64,000 nt of DNA from Acidobacteriota bacterium (lineage in GTDB: Bacteria; Acidobacteriota; Terriglobia; Bryobacterales; Bryobacteraceae). Of this stretch, positions 16,679 to 27,172 are shown piece after piece. The stretch is from the NCBI GenBank assembly GCA_016213775.1, contig JACQZR010000022.1:44186-108185 (forward strand), written 5' to 3'. The notes beneath the pieces were generated by a model. That model was not told the DNA's origin. It saw only the letters and a list, made by a program, of their open reading frames with translations, and ran no database searches. How positions within the stretch are numbered: position 1 is the stretch's first letter; each line of letters begins with the position of its first letter. Position numbers and translations under genes: made by a program.

Positions 16679-19450
16679 CTACTCTTGCCGTAGGGCGCTC
16701 ATCGGATCGATTCGAGAAGCTTTCCTCGCTGGTATGTAGCCAGCCAGCAGCACCGCGCTCAGAAGGATGGCGACCGCCAACACCAATGCCGCCGGGCTAT
16801 TGGGTTTCACCCCATAGAGAAAAGACTCGACGGATTTGGAGATGCCGAGGGCCAAGGGAACACTGACGGCGAGCCCTGTGGCTGCGAGGACAAAGGCCTC
16901 GCGCAGGACCATCCAGACGACGCGTCCGCGCTCTGCACCGAGCGCCATCCGGATGCCGATTTCGCCCGCGCGCCGGGCAACCGTGTAGGCCATGGTGCCG
17001 TACAAACCAATGCAGGCGATGAGCAATGCGAGGAGCGCGAAAGCGGTGCAGAGCGTGGCGAGGATGATCTCCTGGTTCATCGTTTGATCGATCTGCGCGG
17101 ACTGTGTTCTGACATTGGCCACCGGCACGCGGGCGTCCGCCTGGTGTACGATGGCGCGTACTGTCTTGACGTACTGAAGCGGGTCGCCACTGGTGCGAAG
17201 GGCGAACGTCATATCATCCACTGGACGGTAGGAGCGCTGGCTAAACGGGAGGTAGACGATTTCACGAAACTCACCCTTGAGCGACCCATAGCGAGCATTT
17301 GCGACGACACCGACGATCTCGACATCCTGTTCGCTTAGCGGGGGACGACGCGGAATGGTGAGATGTTGACCAAGCGGATTTCGATCGCCGAAGTGAGTCT
17401 TGACGTAGGCCTCGCTCACGACTGCGACCGGAGTTGAGCCGGGCTGGTCACGGTAGTCAATGGCACGGCCGAGCAGCACCGGGATCTGCATCGTCGTGAA
17501 GAAATCGAGTCCGGTGGTGAGAACACGAGGATTCCTGCCGGGCGTTGGCTGGGCGCCAACCGGCAGCACCGGTCCCGCGGAGGTGCCTTCCCCGATCAAC
17601 GGTATATCGGAGGAAGTGGCGGCGCGCACACCGGGAATGGATCGGAACCGCTTTTGCAGGCCGCTGTAGAACGTAGCGATTTCCGGATCCTGATGTCCGG
17701 CCTGGCGCGCGTTCATGCGGAACAGCAACAGGTTTTCGCTGTTGAATCCCAACTCGATGGATTGCAGATTCGACAAGGTCCGCGTGAACAGTCCGGCGGC
17801 AACGAGCATCAGGAGTGAAATGCCGATCTGAGCGGCTACCAGCACCTGGCTTAAACTGACGCGCCAGAATCGATGCCGCGGACCGGTCTGGCCTGCTCGT
17901 GCCTGCTTGAGAGCAGGAATTACATCGACTCGAGTGGATTGCAGGGCTGGGGCCAGCCCGAACAGCAGTCCGGTGAGAAGGGATAGGGCCGAGGCCGCGG
18001 CGAGCACATTCCAATTCAAGTTTGGATGGAGGGTGAAGTTCTCGGTCCCGTTGGCCAGCAGGAACGTGAGGAAGCGAATGCCCCAAATCGCGAATAAGAC
18101 TCCGGCTCCGCCTCCGATGGAGGCAAGGAGCATGCTCTCTGTCAACAGTTGGCGAATGACGCGGAAACGTCCGGCGCCTATACTGAGTCGAACGGCAATC
18201 TCGCGTCTGCGCGCCGTGGCTCTGGCGAGCAGCAGACTGGCGATGTTGGCGCATGCGATGGCGAGGATCAGCGCCACCATTGCGAGGAGGACGTATAGGG
18301 GTTTTGAGTAGCGGCGGCGCAGGGTGTCGAGGCCTGTGGCGCCCTCGCGGACCAGGAATTGGGGAAGATTCGCGCGCTCGCGATCGTTGGCGGCCGTGGA
18401 GTCGACCCATTGGTGAAAGACCGGAGCGAGTGCGGCCTGGGCTTGGGAATGGCTCACGCCCGGACGCAGGCGGGCCATCATCTCGAGCCAATAGTAGTTC
18501 TGGGCGTGGTAGACATTGGCATCGCCGGCTCCGAACCTTTGCTTCAACAAGAGGTTGGTGTGAAGCGGGATATAGAAATCGGGCGCGGAGGCGGGATCGA
18601 CGCCGAAGAACCCCGGAGGCGCGACTCCCGCGACGGTGAACGGGACGTTGTTGATGAGGATGGATTGACCGGGTGCACTGGTCACATCGCCGAAGCGGCG
18701 TTGACCGTAGGGGAAGCTAAGGACGGCGATAGCCGGTGCTCCGGCGCGATCGTCATCGGGCAGAATCAGACGGCCGGCAGCGGGCGCGAGGGCGAGTCCG
18801 CGAAAATAGTCACCGGAGACATACTCGCCGCTAGCCTGCTCGGCCTGGCCCTTCACCATCACATTGACCTTGCGTGTGGGGTAGTAGGCGAAGACACTGG
18901 AGAAGACCTCTGTGGATTTGGTCCGGATGAGCTCGAAGGCGGGAAACGGAAAAATTCCGCCTGTTTCTTTCCAGTTTGAATCACTCCATGTGCTGCCGCT
19001 CATGCTGCGCATAACGGAATCGCGTCCGGCGGGGTTCATCCCCCAATTGAGAACAGCGAGCGATTCGGCATGGGAAACGGGCAGCGAGCGCAGCAGGAGC
19101 GAATCCATGAAACTATAGATGGCGGTGTTGGCACCGATGCCGAGCGCAAGGGAGAGAATCGCGAGAAGGCTGAAGGCCTTGTTGGCTGCCATGCTCCGAA
19201 GCCCGTAGCGGCAGTCCTGCGCTAGTTGTTCCAGATACGTCCAAGTCCACACGGCGCGTGTTTCCTCCTGTACGAGGGTGAAGTTCCCGATGTCGCGGCG
19301 TGCGGCGCCGCGCGCCTCGGCGGAGGTGAAGCCCTCGGACTGACGTTCCTCGGCTTCCTCATCCAGATGAAACTGGAGTTCGTCGCGGAGATCTTCTTCC
19401 TTGCGGCGGCGGCGTAGCAAGGATCGCAATTTCAGAAAGAACGGGTTCAT
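16679..19450 (-). CDS. ADOP-type ABC transporter permease (MacB/FtsX family)
   Basis: A protein of 923 residues from ATG 19450, which has AGGAGG seven bases upstream and overlaps the PadR stop as ATGA. It is an acidobacterial duplicated orphan permease: a short cytoplasmic N-terminal region rich in charged residues ([18 protein letters not shown]), then two units each with a MacB-like periplasmic domain and an FtsX domain. FtsX helices are seen near 410-520 ([20 protein letters not shown]) and at the C-terminus ([28 protein letters not shown]). No ATPase is encoded nearby. These permeases are thought to take part in MacB-like export or mechanotransmission; the cargo is unknown. Cotranscribed with the PadR regulator. 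Confidence 0.92.
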   Translation of the reverse strand: MNPFFLKLRSLLRRRRKEEDLRDELQFHLDEEAEERQSEGFTSAEARGAARRDIGNFTLVQEETRAVWTWTYLEQLAQDCRYGLRSMAANKAFSLLAILSLALGIGANTAIYSFMDSLLLRSLPVSHAESLAVLNWGMNPAGRDSVMRSMSGSTWSDSNWKETGGIFPFPAFELIRTKSTEVFSSVFAYYPTRKVNVMVKGQAEQASGEYVSGDYFRGLALAPAAGRLILPDDDRAGAPAIAVLSFPYGQRRFGDVTSAPGQSILINNVPFTVAGVAPPGFFGVDPASAPDFYIPLHTNLLLKQRFGAGDANVYHAQNYYWLEMMARLRPGVSHSQAQAALAPVFHQWVDSTAANDRERANLPQFLVREGATGLDTLRRRYSKPLYVLLAMVALILAIACANIASLLLARATARRREIAVRLSIGAGRFRVIRQLLTESMLLASIGGGAGVLFAIWGIRFLTFLLANGTENFTLHPNLNWNVLAAASALSLLTGLLFGLAPALQSTRVDVIPALKQARAGQTGPRHRFWRVSLSQVLVAAQIGISLLMLVAAGLFTRTLSNLQSIELGFNSENLLLFRMNARQAGHQDPEIATFYSGLQKRFRSIPGVRAATSSDIPLIGEGTSAGPVLPVGAQPTPGRNPRVLTTGLDFFTTMQIPVLLGRAIDYRDQPGSTPVAVVSEAYVKTHFGDRNPLGQHLTIPRRPPLSEQDVEIVGVVANARYGSLKGEFREIVYLPFSQRSYRPVDDMTFALRTSGDPLQYVKTVRAIVHQADARVPVANVRTQSAQIDQTMNQEIILATLCTAFALLALLIACIGLYGTMAYTVARRAGEIGIRMALGAERGRVVWMVLREAFVLAATGLAVSVPLALGISKSVESFLYGVKPNSPAALVLAVAILLSAVLLAGYIPARKASRIDPMSALRQE

Positions 19451-19803
19451 TGTCCCTCCTGTGTGAATGGATTCACGATCAATCGCATGGCTCGTGAGAA
19501 CGTCTCCCATTTGGATTGTTCGGCCGTGAGTTGTTTCCGTCCCAGCGGCGTGAGGCGGTAGAATCTGGCCCGTTTGCCTTTGACGGAGAGCTTCCAGGAA
19601 GCGGCGATCCAGCCTTTCGCCTCCAACCGGTGGAGCGCCGGATAGAGGGAGCCGGTTTCCACCTGGAGGAGGTCTTCGGAGGTCCGCTGAATGTGTTTTG
19701 CGATCGCGTGGCCGTGGGATGGGCCGGCGAGTAGTGTGCGGAGGATCAGGAGATCGAGCGTGCCTCGCAGAAGGTCAACATGGGAGGGCGGCCCAGCAGT
19801 CAT
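19447..19803 (-). CDS. PadR-family transcriptional regulator
   Basis: A winged-helix regulator of 118 residues with the PadR core: [28 protein letters not shown], then [19 protein letters not shown] and [13 protein letters not shown]. It matches the PadR class that always accompanies ADOP permeases (TIGR03433 type). Its stop codon overlaps the permease start by four bases, so the two are translated together, and it very probably represses this operon. Two similar dyads just upstream of its start are candidate operators. PadR proteins bind as dimers and usually respond to small ligands or membrane stress; the signal is unknown. Confidence 0.92.
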   Translation of the reverse strand: MTAGPPSHVDLLRGTLDLLILRTLLAGPSHGHAIAKHIQRTSEDLLQVETGSLYPALHRLEAKGWIAASWKLSVKGKRARFYRLTPLGRKQLTAEQSKWETFSRAMRLIVNPFTQEGQ

Positions 19804-19806
19804 TCT

Positions 19807-19842
19807 GTAGATATCCTACTATAACTTGTGTAGAAATTCTAC
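19807..19842 (-). promoter_or_regulatory. paired PadR operator candidates
   Basis: GTAGATATCCTAC (19807-19819) and GTAGAAATTCTAC (19830-19842) are dyads whose centres are 23 bp apart; both are followed by TATAA. They lie immediately before the PadR start on the leftward promoter, as expected for autoregulation. Repeat and symmetry are seen directly; binding is inference. Confidence 0.55.
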
Positions 19843-19884
19843 TATAAATGAAGCGGACGTGGCCGCGGCGGCGCTGAATTTACA

Positions 19885-21534
19885 TTAGCGGCGTTTGGGC
19901 CCGAAGGCTTCCCAACCTGACGGGCAATCGTCGTGCATGGCCATGAGGCGGAAGTTCTCGATGAAGCGCGCGGCAAGCGTGTCGTATTTGCGGTCGAATT
20001 CCTCGCGGCTGGGCCAGGTGTTGGCGGGATCGAGAATGGACGATGGGACGCCATCGCAGCTTGTGGGCGATTCGAAGCCGAAGACCGGATCGAGGCGATA
20101 GGCGACGTCGTTGAGCTTGCCACTGAGGGCGGCGTTGAGAAGGGCGCGAGTGTGCTGGATGCTGATTCGCTTGCCGACGCCGAAGGGGCCGCCGGTCCAG
20201 CCGGTATTGACCAGCCAGACACGGGCGGAGTGGCTGAGGATCCTGGCCTTGAGCATCTGCGCGTAGCGGTACGGATGATGCACCATGAACGGGGCTCCGA
20301 AGCAGGCGCTGAAAGTAATCTCGGGCTCGGTGCCGAGGCCGATCTCGGTGCCGGCGATCTTGCTGGTGTAGCCGCTCATGAAGTGATAGACGGCCTGATC
20401 GGGGGAGAGCCGGGAGATGGGCGGGAGCACACCGGAGGCGTCGCAGGTGAGGAAGACGACGTTGCGGGGATGGCCGGCGCGTTTTTCGGGGAGCGCGTTG
20501 GCGATGAAGCTGAGGGGGTAGGCGCCGCGAGTATTTTCGGTGAGGCGCTCGTCGTTGAGATCGAGGAGGCGGGTGCGCGGATCGTAGACGACGTTTTCGA
20601 GGATGGTTCCAAAGCGCTGCGTGCAGGCGTAAATCTGCGGCTCGGCTGTTGGTGAGAGGCGGATCATTTTGGCGTAGCAGCCATCTTCGAAATTGAAGAC
20701 GCCGTTGTCACTCCAGCCGTGTTCGTCGTCGCCGATAAGGGCGCGGGAGGGATCGGCGGAGAGGGTGGTTTTGCCAGTGCCACTGAGGCCGAAGAAGATG
20801 GCAGTGTCTCCATCGGGGCCGACGTTGGCCGAGCAGTGCATGGGGAGGACGCCGTCAAACGGCAGCATGGCGTTGAGGACGGTGAAGATGGTCTTCTTGA
20901 TCTCGCCGCCGTAGCCTGTGCCGCCGATGATGGCGAGCCTTTCGGCCGGATGGAGAATGATGAAGGTCTCGGTGCGGGTGGAGTCGATCAACGGGCTCGC
21001 GTTGAAGCTGGGGGCGGCGATAACGGTGAACTCGGGCACATGGCGGCGATAGGCGTCGGCATTGTGCGGTTTGAGGAACATGGTGCGGGCAAAGAGGCTG
21101 TGCCAGGCATACTCGGTGATGATGCGGACGGGCATCTGGTAGTCGGGATCGGCGCCGGCAAAGCAATCCTGGACGAAGATGTCGCGAGCCTGGAGGAAGG
21201 CCTGGACGCGGGCCAGCAGGAGATTGAAGCCCTGCGGGGAGAAGGGCCGGTTGTACTGTCCCCACCAGATCCACTCCTCGCTGGAGGGCTCGCGGACGAG
21301 GAACTTGTCGGCGGCGGCGCGTGCGGTATGCTTGCCGGTATTGACGACGAAGGGGCCGTTATGGGAGATGCAGCCCTCGCCGCGGACGATGGCTTCCTCA
21401 TACAGCGCTTCAGCCGGCAGGTTCCAGTAGACGCGCTTGAGGTTGCGGAGGCCGTGGTTGTCGAGGCCATAGACGCTGGCGGCGAGCGACGCCTCTTTCT
21501 GATTCGGCGATGGGGTGTCGGTTAGGATGTTCAT
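19885..21534 (-). CDS. pckA: phosphoenolpyruvate carboxykinase (ATP)
   Basis: A cytoplasmic enzyme of 549 residues, close to the usual 530-540, converting oxaloacetate and ATP to phosphoenolpyruvate, CO2 and ADP in gluconeogenesis (EC 4.1.1.49). The ATP-specific signature is clear: Walker A GLSGTGKTT at 249-257, the metal loop LIGDDEHGW at 267-274, YGGEIKKT near 208-215, and TGWTGGPFGVGKRI later. A GAGGT ribosome binding site precedes ATG 21534, only nine bases after the stop of the aminotransferase gene, so the two form an operon. Transamination of aspartate to oxaloacetate would feed this reaction directly. Confidence 0.97.
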   Translation of the reverse strand: MNILTDTPSPNQKEASLAASVYGLDNHGLRNLKRVYWNLPAEALYEEAIVRGEGCISHNGPFVVNTGKHTARAAADKFLVREPSSEEWIWWGQYNRPFSPQGFNLLLARVQAFLQARDIFVQDCFAGADPDYQMPVRIITEYAWHSLFARTMFLKPHNADAYRRHVPEFTVIAAPSFNASPLIDSTRTETFIILHPAERLAIIGGTGYGGEIKKTIFTVLNAMLPFDGVLPMHCSANVGPDGDTAIFFGLSGTGKTTLSADPSRALIGDDEHGWSDNGVFNFEDGCYAKMIRLSPTAEPQIYACTQRFGTILENVVYDPRTRLLDLNDERLTENTRGAYPLSFIANALPEKRAGHPRNVVFLTCDASGVLPPISRLSPDQAVYHFMSGYTSKIAGTEIGLGTEPEITFSACFGAPFMVHHPYRYAQMLKARILSHSARVWLVNTGWTGGPFGVGKRISIQHTRALLNAALSGKLNDVAYRLDPVFGFESPTSCDGVPSSILDPANTWPSREEFDRKYDTLAARFIENFRLMAMHDDCPSGWEAFGPKRR

Positions 21535-21543
21535 GGGATGACC

Positions 21544-22761
21544 TCACATCCAATCGCGGACGAGGCGCCTGTCGCCTAGCGCGAGTTCGTTGGGCGCGGT
21601 GGGATCGAGCGCCCATCGGATGCGCTCAATGCCGTCGGTGATCTCCTTGACGGTGCCGCAGAAGCTGATCCGCAGATGTCCCTCCATGCCGAACTCGCGC
21701 CCCGGGACAGTGACCACGCGAACCTTGTTCAGGAGAAACTCGCTGAGCTTCTGCGAATCCGCCATGTAGTGGCTGAAATCGGGGAACGAGTAGAATGCGC
21801 CTTGCGGGCTGGTGACGCGAATTCCGGGGAAGGCGTTGAGCCGGTCGATGAGGATGTTGCGGTTGTTCTCCAATGTGACGCGAAGCGCGTCGATGGAGTT
21901 CTGAATTCCGTTGAGGGCGCCGACGGCGGCCCACTGCGAGGGTGTGGCGGGGCCGGAAGTTTGCTGGCCCTGGATGACGGCCATTGCGGTGATCAGTTCT
22001 TTGCTGCCGACAGCCCAGCCGATGCGGAATCCGGTCATGGCATACATTTTCGAGACGCAGTTGATGACGAGGAGCTTGGACTGATCGACCTCTTCGCTGG
22101 AGTAGTCGTAGCAGTTCACGGGCGGGCGTCCGTCGAAGACCAGGCGGTTGTAGGTGTCGTCCATGATGAGGTAGATGGAGCGTTTGGCGCAGAGCTCGAC
22201 GAGCTCGGCGACGAACTCCTTGGAGTACATGGCGCCGGAGGGATTGTTGGGGCTGTTGAGGATGACGGCTTTGGTATAAGACCCCATGGCGTCGGCGATT
22301 TCGCGAACGAGCGGATGGAAGCTGCCATCTTCGGCGCGGACGGGGACAGGGACGCCTCCGGCGAGCTTGACCATTTCGGGGTAGCTGACCCAATAGGGGA
22401 CGGGGAAGATGACTTCGTCCTTTGGATCGAGGATGGCGTGGAGGGCGGCCATGATGGCCTGTTTGGCGCCGCAGGAGGCGATGACATTTTCGGGGCGGAC
22501 GGCCTTTCCGTAATGCTCCTCGGTGTAGCGGAGGATGGCTTTTTTGAGTGCGGGGATTCCGTCGGCGGGGGTGTACTTGATATCGCCGGAATTCAAGACG
22601 GCGGTACAGCTCACGATGGCATCGATCGGAGTTTTGCTTTTGGGTTCACCTCCGCCGAGGTGAATCACCGGCTCTCCTTTTTCGCGGAGGAGCGCGGCAG
22701 TCTGGTTCAGCTTGAGCGTGATACTTTCACGCAGGGTTCGGGCGATCTGGCTCAGGCTCAT
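21544..22761 (-). CDS. PLP-dependent aminotransferase, aspartate type
   Basis: A fold-type I class I/II aminotransferase of 405 residues from ATG 22761; an earlier in-frame start at 22803 is possible but adds a non-conserved segment. The cofactor lysine is Lys238 in VSKMYAMTGFRIGW, with SPNNPSG at 170-176 and MDDTYNRL at 200-207 (Asp and Tyr contacting PLP). Subfamily features fit the Iγ aspartate aminotransferases (aspartate + 2-oxoglutarate to oxaloacetate + glutamate), though a related specificity is possible. The following pckA gene supports an aspartate/oxaloacetate role in gluconeogenesis from amino acids. Confidence 0.9.
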   Translation of the reverse strand: MSLSQIARTLRESITLKLNQTAALLREKGEPVIHLGGGEPKSKTPIDAIVSCTAVLNSGDIKYTPADGIPALKKAILRYTEEHYGKAVRPENVIASCGAKQAIMAALHAILDPKDEVIFPVPYWVSYPEMVKLAGGVPVPVRAEDGSFHPLVREIADAMGSYTKAVILNSPNNPSGAMYSKEFVAELVELCAKRSIYLIMDDTYNRLVFDGRPPVNCYDYSSEEVDQSKLLVINCVSKMYAMTGFRIGWAVGSKELITAMAVIQGQQTSGPATPSQWAAVGALNGIQNSIDALRVTLENNRNILIDRLNAFPGIRVTSPQGAFYSFPDFSHYMADSQKLSEFLLNKVRVVTVPGREFGMEGHLRISFCGTVKEITDGIERIRWALDPTAPNELALGDRRLVRDWM

Positions 22762-22893
22762 CTCGTCTGCAACTCCCACCCAGAGAATGAGGCATCCAGT
22801 CACAGCCCGCCGGTCGATGTAATTAGATGATGACGTATGGGCGGCGATTACGCAAGTCGGAGTCCGGCGATCTCCGCCGCCGCGGACTTCTGA

Positions 22894-23337
22894 CTACTCG
22901 GGGATCTCGGCTTCGACTAGTTTGGCGAGAAGAACAAGCGATTCTTGCCAGCCGAGGTAGCACGCCTCAGCAGGAATGATGCCAGGCACTCCTTCCTGAA
23001 CAATGTTCAACTCGGTCCCGGTAGACACCTTCCTGAGAGTTATCGTCACGTGCATGTCCCCTGGCAGACTCGGGTCGTCGAATCTGTCGGTGTACCGAAT
23101 GCGTTCGTGCGGCACCAGTTCGACATATTCGCCTCCGAACGAGTGGCTGCGACCTGTAGTGAAATTCGTGAACGACATCTTATATGTGCCGCCGACCTTG
23201 GCTTCCAAGTGATGGACCTCTCCGGTGAAGCCATTCGGCGGCAGCCATTTCGCTTTTGCGTCCGCATCCAGGAATGCACGATAAACCCTCTCGGGAGTGG
23301 AACGGAGAACGCGGTGAAGCCGGATGGTATTCGTCAG
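22894..23337 (-). CDS. SRPBCC (AHSA1-like) family protein with unusual start
   Basis: The complete domain of about 147 residues is present, from IRLHRVLRSTPERVYRAFLD through WLPPNGFTGEVHH and GGTYKMSFTNF to YLGWQESLVLLAKLVEAEIPE. It is an AHSA1-type START-like fold that binds hydrophobic ligands or partner proteins. In-frame ATG, GTG or TTG codons are missing where the domain begins: the expected start is CTG at 23337, and the first ATG (23208) would remove the first third of the fold. No ribosome binding site is seen. The stop of the TonB receptor lies 14 bases upstream on the same strand, so translation may be coupled, or the start codon has been lost by mutation. Confidence 0.75.
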   Translation of the reverse strand: MTNTIRLHRVLRSTPERVYRAFLDADAKAKWLPPNGFTGEVHHLEAKVGGTYKMSFTNFTTGRSHSFGGEYVELVPHERIRYTDRFDDPSLPGDMHVTITLRKVSTGTELNIVQEGVPGIIPAEACYLGWQESLVLLAKLVEAEIPE

Positions 23338-23350
23338 CGAAACTGTGTCA

Positions 23351-26300
23351 CTACCAGGTGAGGCGGAGGCCGAATTGCATCGCCCGGGCGCCGTTGCCGG
23401 ACAGCGATGCGTCGATGATGCCCGTGGCGCTGTTGGGCGTTTTCGGGATACCCGGCATGTTCAGCGTGTTAAAGAAATCGACGTTGAGGCGGAAGAAGAC
23501 GCGTTCGGTGACCGGGATCACCTTGAAGAGCGAGGAACTAAGCTCCCAATTGAAAAGGCCCTGGAGAAACTGATTGTTCCAGGGGTTCAGGTTGTCGTTG
23601 AAAGCGGTCCGCTGGAGCGAGCCGTCCTTCATGCGAATCCAAACGGTGTTGGTGTCGTAGAAAGGAAAGTTGGGGTCGGCGGAACTGCCGCCGTTAGCCG
23701 GTATGGGGATCAATGGGGCGTGCGAGGGTTTGTAATCGGACGGAACCCCCATCACCCCATTGGGGAGGCCGGTGCGCGGATCGGTGCTGTTGATGCGGTT
23801 GGCGGGAATGTACCCGTTGTAATAGAGATAGCCATCAAAGCATGTTCCGCTGCGGCAATCCTTGATCGGGTACTTGGTTCCGTATACCTCGACAGGATTC
23901 GGCTGCAGCCAGTTGCCGGTGGGGAGCGCCCACCAGGAGTTCCTGAATGTCCCCTGACCGGCAAGTTGCCACCCTCCGATGATGCGGTTGACGATCGGAC
24001 CAGCCTGGCCCGCGATCCGTTTGCCGCGCCCCACTGGGATATCGACAATCCAGTTGTAATTGACGCGGTGTTTGGGGATGCCGGTATCGCGTTGATAGAA
24101 CAGGAAACGGGCGAGTTCGTTGACGTCTGTGGGGACTGCGCCGGGGAGATAAACATTAGTAGAGGGGATAATGGAATCGCTCCACCCATTGCCACCCGCG
24201 CGGAAGTTGTTGCTCAGGACATAGTAGACCTGAAAACCGTAACCTTTCGAGTAACGCCGCTGGAGCTCGAATTGGAAACTTTGCGCGTTCGACCAGCCGG
24301 TCTTGCGGTATTCCTCTATGTCGCCGTAGACGGTTTGCTCAAAGGCGCGCCTGGCGGTGCCCTGGTAGATACCGGTGGGAAGCGGTAGCCCGGTGGTGGC
24401 ATACCAGATGAAGGCGTTGGGCGCCTGATTGTAGGAGTAATACATATCCATGCGCGAGCCGTGAGTGCCGACGTACCCGACACGGGCGACCGTGTTGTTC
24501 AAGACTTCGCGCTCGAAAGTCAGGTTCCACTCATGGGCGCGGGAAGTTGGTTGATGGGGATTGAAGTAAGAGATGCGCGAATCGCCGCGGGAAACAGCGC
24601 CCGGCCGCGAAGTGTCGATCACATTGCGTGTATTGACGCCGGCGATGTACTGCGGTGTTGACCGCAGACCGTAGGAGACCTGCCTGTCGGGCGTCTGGGC
24701 AGAGTTAGAGTACGAGTAAGTGAATGCCGCCGTGGTGGGCGGATTGGACCGTGCTCGCGCGTCAAAAGCGCGCAGCGGCATGTCGTACGCATATAGCCCA
24801 TAGCCGCCGCGAACCACCAGCGGACGCGGACCCGTGGTGAGGCGGTAGGCGAATCCCGCGCGAGGGTTGAAATCCAGCTTGTTGAGGTACATCAACTTAG
24901 TGGGAAGGCCGAATTCAGAGGGCAGTCCGAATTTCATTCCGATGGAAGTGTAAATATCCCGAATGGCCGGCGTTGTGGCCGCGTTCTTGTACATCACATC
25001 CCAGTCCGCGCCGTTGATCACCGTTTTTGACGCGGGGTCGAACCCGGTGAGGATGTCAGTGGATTCGCGCAGAGGGACGATTAATTCGTAGCGAACTCCG
25101 AGATTGAGGGTCAGGCGGTTATTCACGCGAATGTTGTCCTGAAGATATCCCGCGCCGGCCCCATCCCAACCCGTGTACCACTTGCGAACGAACTGGACGC
25201 GGTAGGAGGAGAGGATGCCCAGGTAAACGTCGGCAGCGTTGTGGCCGCTGAAGGGGACAGCACTGAAAGCGGTGCCGGAGGACGGATCAAAGAGCCCGGT
25301 GCCCTGTGACCCGAACGCGTATGAGCCGGAGACGAACTGCTGATCGGGAAGGATGTTCAGAGCCTCGTAGCGGAGGCGTCCGCCGAACTGCAGTTCGTGT
25401 TTACCCCAGATTTTCGTCATGTTCTGGTCAATGTTGTAGATCTGGTTGATTGCGTTGCGCCGGTTGGCGGCCGTGATGTATTCCATCCCGACGCCGGTGC
25501 CGGTCATGTTGGGGAAGCCGTATTCGTCGAAGGGGTTGGGAAGGCCAAGCTGGTCGGCATACTTCTTGTTGTCGCCGACGTTGATGAAGTTGAGATCTTC
25601 GGAGCTTACGTTAAACGAGGTCTCGGAGAAGAACGTGGGCGAGAAGGTGTGGGTCCAATTAACGACTCCCGTATAGTTACGGATCGGACGCCAGGTGCCA
25701 TTAGCGGCATTATCCAGCGTGGTGGGGCTGTTATTATTGCCGGATTGAGCGAAAGAGTCGCGCACGCCCTTGGTGAAGCGGACCGAGAGCTGGTCGCGGT
25801 CGGAGATGCGGTGGTCCACCTTGGACGTAAGTGTCCATTCCAGGCGGTTGTTGGGGGCGAGATAGACGTAGTTATTTGCCACTAATGGATTAACGCCGGG
25901 AAGATTAGGAACAGGAGTAACAGAGTAGAGGTACTTGGCGAGCGGACTCATGCGGTTGGAGGGGATCTGATTATTGATATACGGCACGCGGACATAGTTG
26001 GCGGAAGCCGCACCGGTGCTCCAGGGATCGTACAGTGTGTAGCGGCGTCCAGCGCCGTCAACGAGGCTGGAGAAATCGCCGTCACGCCATTCCATTCTCG
26101 GAAGGGCTGCGCGCTTGGTACTGGCGGAGAGGCTGCGAAACGCTTCATAGGAGCCAAACCAGAACGTCTTGTTCCTGCCGTTGTAGAGTTTGGGAAGGAC
26201 GACGGGGCCTCCGGCCGAACCGCCGAATTCGTTGCGGACGAGGTGGCCGGGGCGGGAGGAGAAATCCTGGCGCGTGCGGGCGACACCGAAACCCAGATTG

Positions 26301-27037
26301 TTGTTGCGCGCCACTTCGTACAGCGAGCCGTGGAATTTGTTGGTTCCACTGCGCGTGTTGACTATAACCGTGCCGGGGCGGTTGAGCTTGGCCGAGGAGT
26401 TATTCGTTTCGACGCGGAATTCTTCAATCGTATCCATGCCCGGCGGCCGTCCAGAGATTTCGCCGGTATCTCGATTGGCCAGCACTGCGCCATCCTGGAG
26501 AAATTCGACGCCCCAGCGGATGCCCCATACGCGGGGCACAAAAGACTCCCCGTCGATGCCGGGAGTGGTTTGGGCGACGAGGGTTTGGAACATCCGGCCG
26601 CTGATCGGCAGTTGTTCGATGCGCGCGCGGTCAGTGACTTGGGCAAGGGTGGCGGAGGTAGTGGTCACAAGGGGGACCACATCACCCGAGACGGTGACTT
26701 CCGTGCTCGTGGCGCCGACTTTCAGCCCGGCGTCCACCACCGCGGTCTGCCCGGTTTCCAGGAGGAAGGCGCCACGGAAAGCCTCCATGCCGGCCGACGA
26801 GATGGTAATCGACCACTGACCGTTTTGCACGGCAGGGAAAAGGTAGAAGCCGGCGGGGTTGGAAGTGGTGGAATACTCGCGTGCGGTTGCGGTGTGGACA
26901 ATGGAGACTTTTGCGCCGGGGACAACGGAGCCAGTGGGATCAGTGATAGTGCCTTGGATTTTGCCGAGGGTCTGCGCCTGTAGAGAAAGCCCGGCGAGGA
27001 GAAGCGAGAGGATGAGTTTCCGACCCAAAGGGAGCAT
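23351..27037 (-). CDS. Oar-like TonB-dependent receptor with carboxypeptidase-regulatory N-terminus
   Basis: An outer-membrane protein of 1228 residues from ATG 27037, chosen because a signal peptide (LILSLLLAGLSLQAQ) then starts the protein. After it comes a CarboxypepD_reg-like β-sandwich (GKIQGTITDPTGSVVPGAKV). Next is a TonB plug region with TDRARIEQLPISGRMFQTLV and FRVETNNSSAKLNRPGTVIVNTRSG, and then a very long β-barrel ending in the aromatic LRLTW. This architecture is typical of the large acidobacterial Oar/TonB receptors that import carbohydrate or other bulky nutrients with TonB-ExbBD energy, though no partner genes lie nearby. It probably forms a transcript with the downstream SRPBCC gene. 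Confidence 0.92.
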   Translation of the reverse strand: MLPLGRKLILSLLLAGLSLQAQTLGKIQGTITDPTGSVVPGAKVSIVHTATAREYSTTSNPAGFYLFPAVQNGQWSITISSAGMEAFRGAFLLETGQTAVVDAGLKVGATSTEVTVSGDVVPLVTTTSATLAQVTDRARIEQLPISGRMFQTLVAQTTPGIDGESFVPRVWGIRWGVEFLQDGAVLANRDTGEISGRPPGMDTIEEFRVETNNSSAKLNRPGTVIVNTRSGTNKFHGSLYEVARNNNLGFGVARTRQDFSSRPGHLVRNEFGGSAGGPVVLPKLYNGRNKTFWFGSYEAFRSLSASTKRAALPRMEWRDGDFSSLVDGAGRRYTLYDPWSTGAASANYVRVPYINNQIPSNRMSPLAKYLYSVTPVPNLPGVNPLVANNYVYLAPNNRLEWTLTSKVDHRISDRDQLSVRFTKGVRDSFAQSGNNNSPTTLDNAANGTWRPIRNYTGVVNWTHTFSPTFFSETSFNVSSEDLNFINVGDNKKYADQLGLPNPFDEYGFPNMTGTGVGMEYITAANRRNAINQIYNIDQNMTKIWGKHELQFGGRLRYEALNILPDQQFVSGSYAFGSQGTGLFDPSSGTAFSAVPFSGHNAADVYLGILSSYRVQFVRKWYTGWDGAGAGYLQDNIRVNNRLTLNLGVRYELIVPLRESTDILTGFDPASKTVINGADWDVMYKNAATTPAIRDIYTSIGMKFGLPSEFGLPTKLMYLNKLDFNPRAGFAYRLTTGPRPLVVRGGYGLYAYDMPLRAFDARARSNPPTTAAFTYSYSNSAQTPDRQVSYGLRSTPQYIAGVNTRNVIDTSRPGAVSRGDSRISYFNPHQPTSRAHEWNLTFEREVLNNTVARVGYVGTHGSRMDMYYSYNQAPNAFIWYATTGLPLPTGIYQGTARRAFEQTVYGDIEEYRKTGWSNAQSFQFELQRRYSKGYGFQVYYVLSNNFRAGGNGWSDSIIPSTNVYLPGAVPTDVNELARFLFYQRDTGIPKHRVNYNWIVDIPVGRGKRIAGQAGPIVNRIIGGWQLAGQGTFRNSWWALPTGNWLQPNPVEVYGTKYPIKDCRSGTCFDGYLYYNGYIPANRINSTDPRTGLPNGVMGVPSDYKPSHAPLIPIPANGGSSADPNFPFYDTNTVWIRMKDGSLQRTAFNDNLNPWNNQFLQGLFNWELSSSLFKVIPVTERVFFRLNVDFFNTLNMPGIPKTPNSATGIIDASLSGNGARAMQFGLRLTW

Positions 27038-27172
27038 TGCGAAATGATAATGGAGGAGCACGTCAATTGCAATGGGGTGGATCGGCGTGTCGCGCAAAAA
27101 GCGGCGTGGAAAGAAAAGGCCAACTCGCCGGCCGGTGTTTGCACGGCTCGAAGAATTGGCACAACTGAACTG

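Noticed and set aside
20719..22830. Open frames on the + strand opposite pckA and the aminotransferase
   Set aside because: Both overlap enzymes with unmistakable active sites. The + strand products are low-complexity Gly/Ala/Asp/Glu shadows.
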